This document shows, one piece after another, positions 18,073 to 26,031 of a DNA stretch of 64,000 bases. Positions within the stretch are counted from its first letter, which is position 1. The number at the start of each line of letters is the position of its first letter. The stretch is from Aquidulcibacter sp. (GTDB lineage Bacteria; Pseudomonadota; Alphaproteobacteria; Caulobacterales; Aquidulcibacteraceae). The notes beneath the pieces are model-generated. The model was not told the DNA's origin and searched no databases. It saw nothing but the letters and a program-made list of their open reading frames with translations. The DNA lies in the NCBI GenBank assembly GCA_027532555.1, contig JAPZTJ010000011.1, forward strand, positions 1 through 64,000. The letters run 5' to 3'. Position numbers and translations under genes: made by a program.

Positions 18073-19427
18073 GCTTCTGGTTGCGCAAGATTTGCCAAGG
18101 GCAATCCAACCTTTGCGATAGTACCAGCTCCAATCGTGCTTTCCAGCCAGAAGCGTCCACCTTGCAGTTCGGTCAATCGCTTCACGACCGCCAAGCCAAG
18201 ACCAGAGCTGCGCACCACCCGACTATTGGCCTGGCTTTGATTATCGCCCTGCGCCCAAGGCTGTCCAATCCGCGCAAGGTCCGCTGGACTGATGCCAGCC
18301 CCGTCGTCGGCGATTTCCAAAATGGCTTGGCTAGTTGATTGATCAAGACGAATGCGAAGCGTTACCGTGCCGTCCTTTGGCGTGAACTTAATCGCATTAG
18401 ACAGCAAATTAAATGCAATTTGACGCATCGCGCGCGCATCGCCACGGACCGTCACAGGTAACCCAACTTCATGGCGGATCTGCACACCAGCCGAGCGGGC
18501 CGCCCCACTCGACAAAGCAGTCGCCTCAAACAAAAACTGGTCAAGGCGGATATCTTCCAAATGAACTTCATACCGGCCGGCCTCGATTTTTGAGATGTCG
18601 AGCAGGTCTGAGACTAAGTCGAGCAAATGGCTGCCGCTGGTATGGATCAGGCCTGGATAATCCTCATAACCTTTTGGAAGAGGACCAAAAATGCCTTCAC
18701 GCATCGTGTCAGCAAATCCTAGGATGGCATTGAGCGGCGTGCGAATTTCATGGCTCATCTCGGCCATAAACCTCGCCCGGTCTTGTGTTTCAGCTTGCGC
18801 GACACGGGTTTCGGCTTGAGCAGCATCACGGCTGTCTAACGCTTGTTTGGCCATATCACGTGAGGTCTGACGTACCTTTTGGATAACCCCCCCGACCCGC
18901 GCACAAATGGCCAAGGCCAAAGCAGAGGTCGTCCATATCACCAAGAACTTTGAGATCAGTGGCACCCAAGAACTTGAGGGAAAGTTGGGGCCTGCGGGTA
19001 AGAGCGGCGTTAGAACCAACAATGTCGCCATCACGCACAGGCTGGCTGAAATGCCAGTTACAAGCGTGACGCCGGCAGCCCCGGCTGCGAGCAGCGGCCA
19101 AATAACCGCGGCAAAAGCAAAGTCCGTTGTACCGCTCTCGAGGCTACCCAAGCCCAAGGCAGCTCCGGCCCATAGGATGGGAATGATCACCGCTTGGCGC
19201 GCTTGATTTATGTAGGAAGTGATCAGAAGTGCGACAAAGGTGCAAAAAAACGTGCAAGCTAGGCCGAAGATAAGGCGCGGCTCTGCTAGCGAAATGGCAT
19301 AAGCCAGAGCAAGCGCTGCAAGGGTCGCGCTGCTGGCACTGGCCCATTGCATAGGGGTTAGCGGTTGGTCCGATACGAACCAAACCTTCTCACGGCTCCG
19401 AGAATCAGCCAAATTTTGATGTTGCAT
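18069..19427 (-). CDS. Membrane histidine kinase, DivJ/PleC-like
   Basis: A 452-residue protein with about six N-terminal membrane helices (residues 30-180), a short coiled-coil linker, a HisKA domain with FMAEMSHEIRTPLNAILGF (phospho-acceptor His226) and a HATPase domain with N-box LLSNAIKFT, G1 IADDGAGIS and G2 SSGLGLAVVKR. The HisKA region (REGIFGPLPKGYEDYPGLIH then LLDLVSDLLDISKIEAG) is of the PleC/DivJ type that controls DivK/PleD in Caulobacterales. No response regulator is adjacent, as is normal for that group. ATG 19427 is chosen; an upstream in-frame start would add a non-conserved hydrophilic stretch. Naming it DivJ or PleC is inference. Confidence 0.85.
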   Translation of the reverse strand: MQHQNLADSRSREKVWFVSDQPLTPMQWASASSATLAALALAYAISLAEPRLIFGLACTFFCTFVALLITSYINQARQAVIIPILWAGAALGLGSLESGTTDFAFAAVIWPLLAAGAAGVTLVTGISASLCVMATLLVLTPLLPAGPNFPSSSWVPLISKFLVIWTTSALALAICARVGGVIQKVRQTSRDMAKQALDSRDAAQAETRVAQAETQDRARFMAEMSHEIRTPLNAILGFADTMREGIFGPLPKGYEDYPGLIHTSGSHLLDLVSDLLDISKIEAGRYEVHLEDIRLDQFLFEATALSSGAARSAGVQIRHEVGLPVTVRGDARAMRQIAFNLLSNAIKFTPKDGTVTLRIRLDQSTSQAILEIADDGAGISPADLARIGQPWAQGDNQSQANSRVVRSSGLGLAVVKRLTELQGGRFWLESTIGAGTIAKVGLPLANLAQPEA

Positions 19428-19588
19428 TGTGTCCACATGGACTTGTAACCGACAGACTAACGAAAGTCGCGTCAGTTCGCGTGAAAGGTGAAGTTTAGGT
19501 ATTTTGGCTGGTCTTGGTTGTGTTTTATTCAGACACCCACTGCCATAAGGTGTAAGTGCAGGCAGTGGGGTGCCTAAAGGAGATTGAT

Positions 19589-20689
19589 ATGAGCAAAAAG
19601 TGGCTCGCATGTGCGGTTGCGACACTGTTTGTCAGTGCAGGTCTAGCCATCAGCGTGGATGCCTCTGCCCAACAACGTTCCAAGGCCAGTGCGAAAAAAG
19701 GCAGTGCCACCAAGACCACGGTCCGCAAAGCACCTACTAAGAAAGCGCCAATAGCGAAGGTAGCGCCTGTCCCCACCGCAAAGGGGCCCCCGGCAGGCCT
19801 TGCTATTCCCGCAGGTGCCAACACGCTAGGCGCTCATGCGGCCCTCTACGCGGCCTATGCAGCCGACGTTGAAGCGCTGACAATTGGATCCATCACCACA
19901 GGCCGCGCCCTCACAGTGTCTACAGAACGTATCGCGCGCCACTTAAACTCAGATCGGCTAGCTCTTGGCGTTGTTGCCTATGGGGCTGCTTGGGCTGCAA
20001 CCCAAGACGAGTTTGTGACTGAAGTTCGCAAATTGGAAGCGCAAATGGGCAGAGATGCCTTGATAACCAAATTGCGCACCGAAATCGCATTTGCACGTAG
20101 CTTACGTGGCGGGGAGCAAGCCGCCCAATTGGCAGCACGCGCCATTTTGGCCGATGCCGCCAAGATTCAGGAAGAAGGCGATGCCTTTAAACAGGCAGCT
20201 TACGATTGGCAGAAATATGCGTGGGCCAAAGTCAGCACGTCTGACGCAAAGGCCCGTAATGCTGCGCTGCGCACCTTGGTCGCCCCGGTTCCAGCTAAAG
20301 AGGCGGCTATCACCTTGTCTTCTTTGCCTGAAGCAAATGTCTCACCCCAAAGCACTCTAGCCCGCGCCACTTCAATCCAACGCAGCGTGCGCCTTTCTAA
20401 TCAAACATTACGCGATGGCGTGACCTTGTCAGAGCCCATTCGCCCAAGGTCGCCGATTGATCGCATGGTATCGCTTGCAGCTTTGTCCGCTGTTGGCGGC
20501 CCTGTGGACCGTAAAGAAGACACCGAGGCCCTAATGCGCGATCCCCGCCTTGTAAGCTGCGTGAACTCCTCGCGCTTGAACATGCAAATGTGCAATGCAG
20601 CCACAAAACAGCCCTATGAGCGTTCCTTCTGCTTGGCTGAACATCCTTTAGGGGAAATTGCCAAATGTATGGCCAAAACCGTTCGCTAG
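19589..20689 (+). CDS. Exported protein of unknown function, lysine-rich after signal
   Basis: A 366-residue protein. A signal peptide (MSKKWLACAVATLFVSAGLA, cleavage near ASAQQ) is followed by a Lys/Ala/Thr-rich stretch to about residue 60, then Ala-rich helices (AAYAADVEALTIGS onward). The C-terminus has four cysteines (VSCVNSSRLNMQMCNAATKQ, then SFCLAEHP and AKCMAK), likely two disulfides. AAGGAG precedes ATG 19589. No family recognised. Divergent from the histidine kinase; sufE begins seven bases after its stop. Confidence 0.65.
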   Translation: MSKKWLACAVATLFVSAGLAISVDASAQQRSKASAKKGSATKTTVRKAPTKKAPIAKVAPVPTAKGPPAGLAIPAGANTLGAHAALYAAYAADVEALTIGSITTGRALTVSTERIARHLNSDRLALGVVAYGAAWAATQDEFVTEVRKLEAQMGRDALITKLRTEIAFARSLRGGEQAAQLAARAILADAAKIQEEGDAFKQAAYDWQKYAWAKVSTSDAKARNAALRTLVAPVPAKEAAITLSSLPEANVSPQSTLARATSIQRSVRLSNQTLRDGVTLSEPIRPRSPIDRMVSLAALSAVGGPVDRKEDTEALMRDPRLVSCVNSSRLNMQMCNAATKQPYERSFCLAEHPLGEIAKCMAKTVR

Positions 20690-20696
20690 TTTGACC

Positions 20697-21128
20697 ATGA
20701 ATGATCCAAGGCTAGAAGAGCTCATCGAAGAATTCTCCTTTTTAGACGATTGGGAGGAGCGTTATCGCTATGTAATCGACCTTGGCCGGGCCTTGCCACC
20801 TTTGGCGGAGACGGAGCGGGTCGAGATTGCAAAAGTGCGTGGCTGCGCCAGCCAAGTTTGGCTTGTTTCTGCAACAGCGCCAGAAACTGGCGTGGTTGAG
20901 TTTAGGGGCCAATCCGATGCGGCCATCGTCCAAGGCCTATTAGCGATTTTGATCCGGATGTATTCAGGACGGCCTCCAGCTGAAATTCTGGCACTCGACG
21001 CGCAAACATCCTTTCATGCCTTGGGCTTAGGCGATGCGCTAACACCACAGCGTTCTAATGGCCTCAAAGCCATGGCCCAACGCATACACGACGTGGCCCG
21101 CGATGCGTTGGCGGGCTCGCAGGGCTAG
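20697..21128 (+). CDS. sufE: SufE-family sulfur-transfer protein
   Basis: A 143-residue protein. The pattern FSFLDDWEERYRYVIDLGR, then VRGCASQVWL with the sulfur-accepting Cys50, then GLLAILIRMYSGR is diagnostic of SufE, which takes persulfide from the SufS desulfurase for Fe-S cluster assembly. Length is normal. No other suf gene is nearby, so this may be a stand-alone copy. ATG 20697 gives the usual N-terminus. Its stop overlaps that of the convergent DnaA-like gene by three bases. Confidence 0.92.
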   Translation: MNDPRLEELIEEFSFLDDWEERYRYVIDLGRALPPLAETERVEIAKVRGCASQVWLVSATAPETGVVEFRGQSDAAIVQGLLAILIRMYSGRPPAEILALDAQTSFHALGLGDALTPQRSNGLKAMAQRIHDVARDALAGSQG

Positions 21129-21475
21129 GCGGCCTCACGAACCAGCAGCGGACGGGGAGCTGGCGCTGCGCGCAAAGCTGCCTCAAGCTGATCCAGCATG
21201 TCATCGACTTTTGGATCATCGCGTCGATCCTCGATCAAGTGGCACGCATAGGCCACCGTGGAACGGTCGCGCCCAAAGGCTACCGCAACCCGGTGCAGGC
21301 TCATGCCAAAGGCAACATGGGTCAAATACATGGCGACTTGGCGCGCAAAGGCATGCTGGGCTGTCCCGCGAACGGGTACCAACAAGTCGGCCTTTATCCC
21401 CAAGGCAAAGGCAGCTGCATCACATGCAAAACGGGCCCGTGCGCAATCCAACTGGTATTTCTCGTCTAGCTTCAT
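21125..21475 (-). CDS. Stand-alone DnaA domain-IV-like DNA-binding protein
   Basis: A 116-residue protein without an AAA+ domain. Residues 43-97 resemble DnaA domain IV (Bac_DnaA_C): FARQVAMYLTHVAFGMSLHR, then VAFGRDRSTVAYACHLIEDR, matching the DnaA signature in which RDHTTV contacts the DnaA box; here it reads RDRSTV. The N-terminal 40 residues are helical with two cysteines; the C-terminal tail is Ala/Pro-rich. Such short proteins are annotated in Alphaproteobacteria as helix-turn-helix or DnaA-related; their role is not settled. Overlapping palindromes lie just upstream. It could compete for DnaA boxes or act as a transcription factor (inference). Confidence 0.8.
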   Translation of the reverse strand: MKLDEKYQLDCARARFACDAAAFALGIKADLLVPVRGTAQHAFARQVAMYLTHVAFGMSLHRVAVAFGRDRSTVAYACHLIEDRRDDPKVDDMLDQLEAALRAAPAPRPLLVREAA

Positions 21476-21496
21476 ATCTGTCCCACCTCGGTCAAT

Positions 21497-21517
21497 GTGC
21501 CAAGAATGGCACGTGCC
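21497..21517. promoter_or_regulatory. Overlapping palindromes upstream of the DnaA-like gene
   Basis: GTGCCA (21497-21502) and TGGCAC (21507-21512) form an inverted repeat with a four-base centre, and GGCACGTGCC (21508-21517) is a perfect 10-bp palindrome sharing one arm. The block lies 22-42 bases before ATG 21475 on the minus strand, where an operator would sit. Binding by the gene's own product is only a guess. Confidence 0.4.
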
Positions 21518-21586
21518 GAGGCAGGTGAGGATGAACGAGAAACTATCCCCCAGTCAGCCTGTCCAAGCCGACAGGGTGGATCAGCC

Positions 21587-21976
21587 TTAAGCCGTCTTGC
21601 TGGCGGGTTGGAATGCCCGATAGCCGACGAACAAAATCGTCAGCATAATCACTTCAATCACCATCGGGGCTGGGGCTGTCGGGGCCATGCCATCGAGCGC
21701 TAGGCTGACAAAACGCCCGGTCAAAGCAAGTCCAATCATAACCATGGGCACCAACAATGCATCTGCTCGCATTTTCCAAGCACCATATAGCGCAAACAAG
21801 GATGCGCCGATGAAAAAGCCTGTAAAGTCTGCACGGATCGTGGCGAGGCCTTGGCTGCCGACCGGCGACAGGTAGAAGGCCGCAGCCAATTTGGCAGGCT
21901 GCAGCAAAAAGCCAAGACCGATGACGAGATTAAAGAGGCTCAAGACAAAGACTAAGCCGCGTGCGATTGTTTTCAT
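21587..21976 (-). CDS. DUF4345 family membrane protein
   Basis: A 129-residue protein with four hydrophobic helices and no signal-peptide cleavage site. The layout (GLGFLLQPAKLAAAFYLSP, then ATIRADFTGFFIGASLFALY) matches DUF4345, small inner-membrane proteins of unknown role. GGGAGAG precedes ATG 21976. Same strand as the DUF2269-like gene, with about 113 bases between them. Confidence 0.75.
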   Translation of the reverse strand: MKTIARGLVFVLSLFNLVIGLGFLLQPAKLAAAFYLSPVGSQGLATIRADFTGFFIGASLFALYGAWKMRADALLVPMVMIGLALTGRFVSLALDGMAPTAPAPMVIEVIMLTILFVGYRAFQPASKTA

Positions 21977-22089
21977 TTGTTTCTCTCCCTGAACGCAAAC
22001 AGACCTAACCGGATTGAAGATGTTTGCAAAGGTAGAGCCTAGGAAGTCCTATGCGAAGCACCAGAACTCTTCTGGGAGAAGCTTGCCGC

Positions 22090-22563
22090 CTAGGGTTTAA
22101 AGACCATCAGATAGAGAATGATCAACAAGGGAATGGTCGCGATCAGGCCGATTGTTATCCACCACTTAGCATCGCGCCAATAGCTATCTGGAATGTCACC
22201 CGTTTCCGCAAAGAGCTTTGCCGCCCGGCTCTGGCGGATTTGGAGCGGGATCAAGAAAATCATCCAAAGTAGGCCGGCTACAATAAACCAGAAAACGCTC
22301 CAACTTAGCCACGACATCTCAAAGAGTGGCCATTGCCCCATCAATGATATCCCAATCCCCCCAACCAATGTCAGCACGATACCAGGCAGAGTAAACAACC
22401 AGTCGGCAATGATCACGGCGCGATTGGCAAACGCAATCTGTTTCGGCTCCTTGGTCATATCGGCCAAGACTTTCCAAAATGCGGTGATCGTAATGTTGCC
22501 GGCCAAAAGGATCACGCCCAAAATATGAGCATAAAGAAGGGCTTGGTAGAGGGTAAAATTCAA
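22090..22563 (-). CDS. DUF2269-like integral membrane protein
   Basis: A 157-residue protein with four membrane helices: LYAHILGVILLAGNI, then IADWLFTLPGIVLTLVGG, a Trp-rich third helix, and IGLIATIPLLIILYLMVF. This resembles the DUF2269 family (predicted integral membrane). No ATG exists upstream in frame before a stop, so the start is the TTG at 22563, supported by GAAGG seven bases earlier. Function unknown. Confidence 0.7.
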   Translation of the reverse strand: MNFTLYQALLYAHILGVILLAGNITITAFWKVLADMTKEPKQIAFANRAVIIADWLFTLPGIVLTLVGGIGISLMGQWPLFEMSWLSWSVFWFIVAGLLWMIFLIPLQIRQSRAAKLFAETGDIPDSYWRDAKWWITIGLIATIPLLIILYLMVFKP

Positions 22564-22682
22564 AGTGTAGCCTTCAGAGCGGATTTGATCTGGCAGATGC
22601 TATATTGGTAATCAGACACGCGACAAACACAAGCCCTAGCATCAATATCGATCCATTGACCTTTTTGCTGCCTGTCAAAGCC

Positions 22683-22717
22683 AAACAAAAAGCGCGGCCC
22701 GTTGCCGGACCGCGCTC
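22683..22717 (-). terminator. Rho-independent terminator of groESL
   Basis: On the minus strand the sequence after the groEL stop forms a GC-rich hairpin: AGCGCGG at 22691-22697 pairs with CCGCGCT at 22710-22716, with two further pairs past one mismatch, followed by TTTTTGTTTGG. Confidence 0.8.
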
Positions 22718-22747
22718 CTTAGAGTTAGCAGGTGGAAGATGGACTTC

Positions 22748-24406
<1,659 letters not shown>

Positions 24407-24431
24407 TCAGAGATTTAATGAGGAGGAAGAA

Positions 24432-24722
24432 TTAGGATTCGAGGACGCCCATGACGTCGCTTTCCTTCATGATCAGAAGGTCGTCGCCGTCGATCTTCAC
24501 TTCCGTGCCAGACCATTTGCCGAACAAGATGCGATCGCCGACTTTCAAGTCCATCGCGATGCGATCGCCATCTTCGTCACGGGCACCAGGGCCAACCGCG
24601 ACGACTTCGCCTTCTTGTGGCTTTTCTTTGGCGGTGTCTGGGATGATGATCCCACCTTTGGTTTTGGTTTCTTCTTCAACGCGCTTTACCAGCACGCGAT
24701 CGCCAAGCGGACGAAATGCCAT
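24432..24722 (-). CDS. groS: Co-chaperonin GroES
   Basis: A 96-residue Hsp10 protein that caps GroEL. It contains [20 protein letters not shown], the mobile loop [18 protein letters not shown] and the C-terminal [20 protein letters not shown] is correctly spaced before ATG 24722. First gene of the groESL operon. Confidence 0.97.
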   Translation of the reverse strand: MAFRPLGDRVLVKRVEEETKTKGGIIIPDTAKEKPQEGEVVAVGPGARDEDGDRIAMDLKVGDRILFGKWSGTEVKIDGDDLLIMKESDVMGVLES

Positions 24723-24793
24723 TTGACTTGCTCCCTTTGAGGATTGTCAGGTTTCAGAAAATGAGTGTCGACTAATCGGACAGGCGGCGTGCT

Positions 24794-24820
24794 TTAGCAC
24801 TCACCTTGCCCGACTGCTAA
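24794..24820 (-). promoter_or_regulatory. CIRCE operator (HrcA site) of groESL
   Basis: TTAGCACTC (24794-24802), nine-base spacer, GACTGCTAA (24812-24820). This is the consensus TTAGCACTC-N9-GAGTGCTAA with one mismatch in the second arm. It lies 72 bases before the groES start and just downstream of the predicted promoter, where HrcA represses groESL in Alphaproteobacteria. Confidence 0.92.
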
Positions 24821-24829
24821 CACAGGGTG

Positions 24830-24858
24830 CAGGTAGGGATGCCCCTTCGGCCTGTCAA
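24830..24858 (-). promoter_or_regulatory. Probable heat-shock promoter of groESL
   Basis: On the minus strand TTGACA (24853-24858) is followed after 17 bases by TACCTG (24830-24835), inside CCCTACCTG, which resembles the alphaproteobacterial sigma-32 -10 pattern (CYTATxT) better than a sigma-70 box. Initiation would fall at about 24823, next to the CIRCE. Sigma class is inferred. Confidence 0.5.
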
Positions 24859-25024
24859 CAGGTGGCGGGGTGAAAAAAGTGCAGTCAGTCTAGATTGGGC
24901 CGAAGCCATGGGAGTCGCGCTCAGCCTCTTTGGTGGAAGCGCAGGACCCTTGCGTCAATTTTTTGCTGCTGCCAAACATGGTTCATCCGATGACATTTTG
25001 CGGCCCGCCCCCTATTTGCAAGCT

Positions 25025-25885
25025 ATGACCGATACTCCTCTCACCCTCGTCAAAGCTTGGACTGCAGCCCGCAAGCGCCTAGAAGCGGCCAACATCGACA
25101 CCCCCGTGATTGACGCCCGCATTCTGTTGCTCGCCGCAACAGAGACTGACCGCGCCACCTTGATAGGCGACCCCCAGCGCCCGCTGACACAAGAAGCAGC
25201 TTTGAAATTTGAGACCTTTGTGCAGCGGCGCGAACAGCGCGAGCCTGCGGCCCACATCGTCGGCAAAAAGGGCTTTTGGACGCTTGACCTAATCAGCGAC
25301 CGCCGGGGCCTCGTGCCACGCCCTGAAACCGAAGTGATTGTCGATCTGATTTTAAAGACCCACGCAGTCGATGTGCCCAATCGGGTGCTGGACCTTGGCG
25401 TAGGCTCAGGAACGATCCTATTGGCACTTCTGGCTGAGCGCAGAAGCTGGACCGGGGTGGGCATTGACCAATCCGAAGACGCTCTGGCACTTGCCGCCGA
25501 AAATGCCACCCATATTGGTCTGGCAGACCGAGTGGATTTACGCTTAGGCGATTGGCATCAAGGCGTAGACGAACGCTTTGATATTGTCGTCTCCAATCCA
25601 CCCTATATCCCTTCGACCGTGATCGACACCTTGCAAGACGAAGTGCGCTTGCATGATCCGCGCTTTGCCCTCGATGGCGGTGAGGATGGTCTAGATCCCT
25701 ATCGAATTCTGTTTTCTGCTTTGCCTGAGATTTTAAAGGCCTCAGGTGTATTTGCTTTTGAGTTCGGGATAGACCAAGCAGACGCTGTGATGGCGCTTGC
25801 CCAATCCGTCCCGGGACTGATTAACCTACGCGTGATCAAAGACTTATCCGACATCGACCGTGTCATTTTTGGGACCCTCGCCTAA
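25025..25885 (+). CDS. prmC: Release factor glutamine methyltransferase PrmC (HemK)
   Basis: A 286-residue SAM methyltransferase that methylates the GGQ glutamine of RF1/RF2. The N-terminal helical domain is followed by RRGLVPRPETE (about 94-103), SAM motif VLDLGVGSGTILLAL, and the catalytic NPPYIPS starting at Asn191. Length is normal. ATG 25025 gives the family-like MTDTPLTLVKAWTAARKRL; an open frame extends upstream to 24827 but is not conserved and overlaps the groESL promoter. Divergent from groESL. Confidence 0.93.
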   Translation: MTDTPLTLVKAWTAARKRLEAANIDTPVIDARILLLAATETDRATLIGDPQRPLTQEAALKFETFVQRREQREPAAHIVGKKGFWTLDLISDRRGLVPRPETEVIVDLILKTHAVDVPNRVLDLGVGSGTILLALLAERRSWTGVGIDQSEDALALAAENATHIGLADRVDLRLGDWHQGVDERFDIVVSNPPYIPSTVIDTLQDEVRLHDPRFALDGGEDGLDPYRILFSALPEILKASGVFAFEFGIDQADAVMALAQSVPGLINLRVIKDLSDIDRVIFGTLA

Positions 25886-26031
25886 GCGTCATGGTTTCCC
25901 TAACGGTTTTGTGAAGAAGCACGTAAAATCAAATCAAAAAAAGCCTTTACAGATATTCATTCCAGTCGCACACTTTCCCAGTCTGAAGCGGATCCACCCA
26001 AAAAAGGACCGCACGGACAAGGGAGGTCAAT

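Noticed and set aside
24827..25024. N-terminal extension of PrmC
   Set aside because: It covers the groESL promoter and is not conserved; the family start is at 25025.
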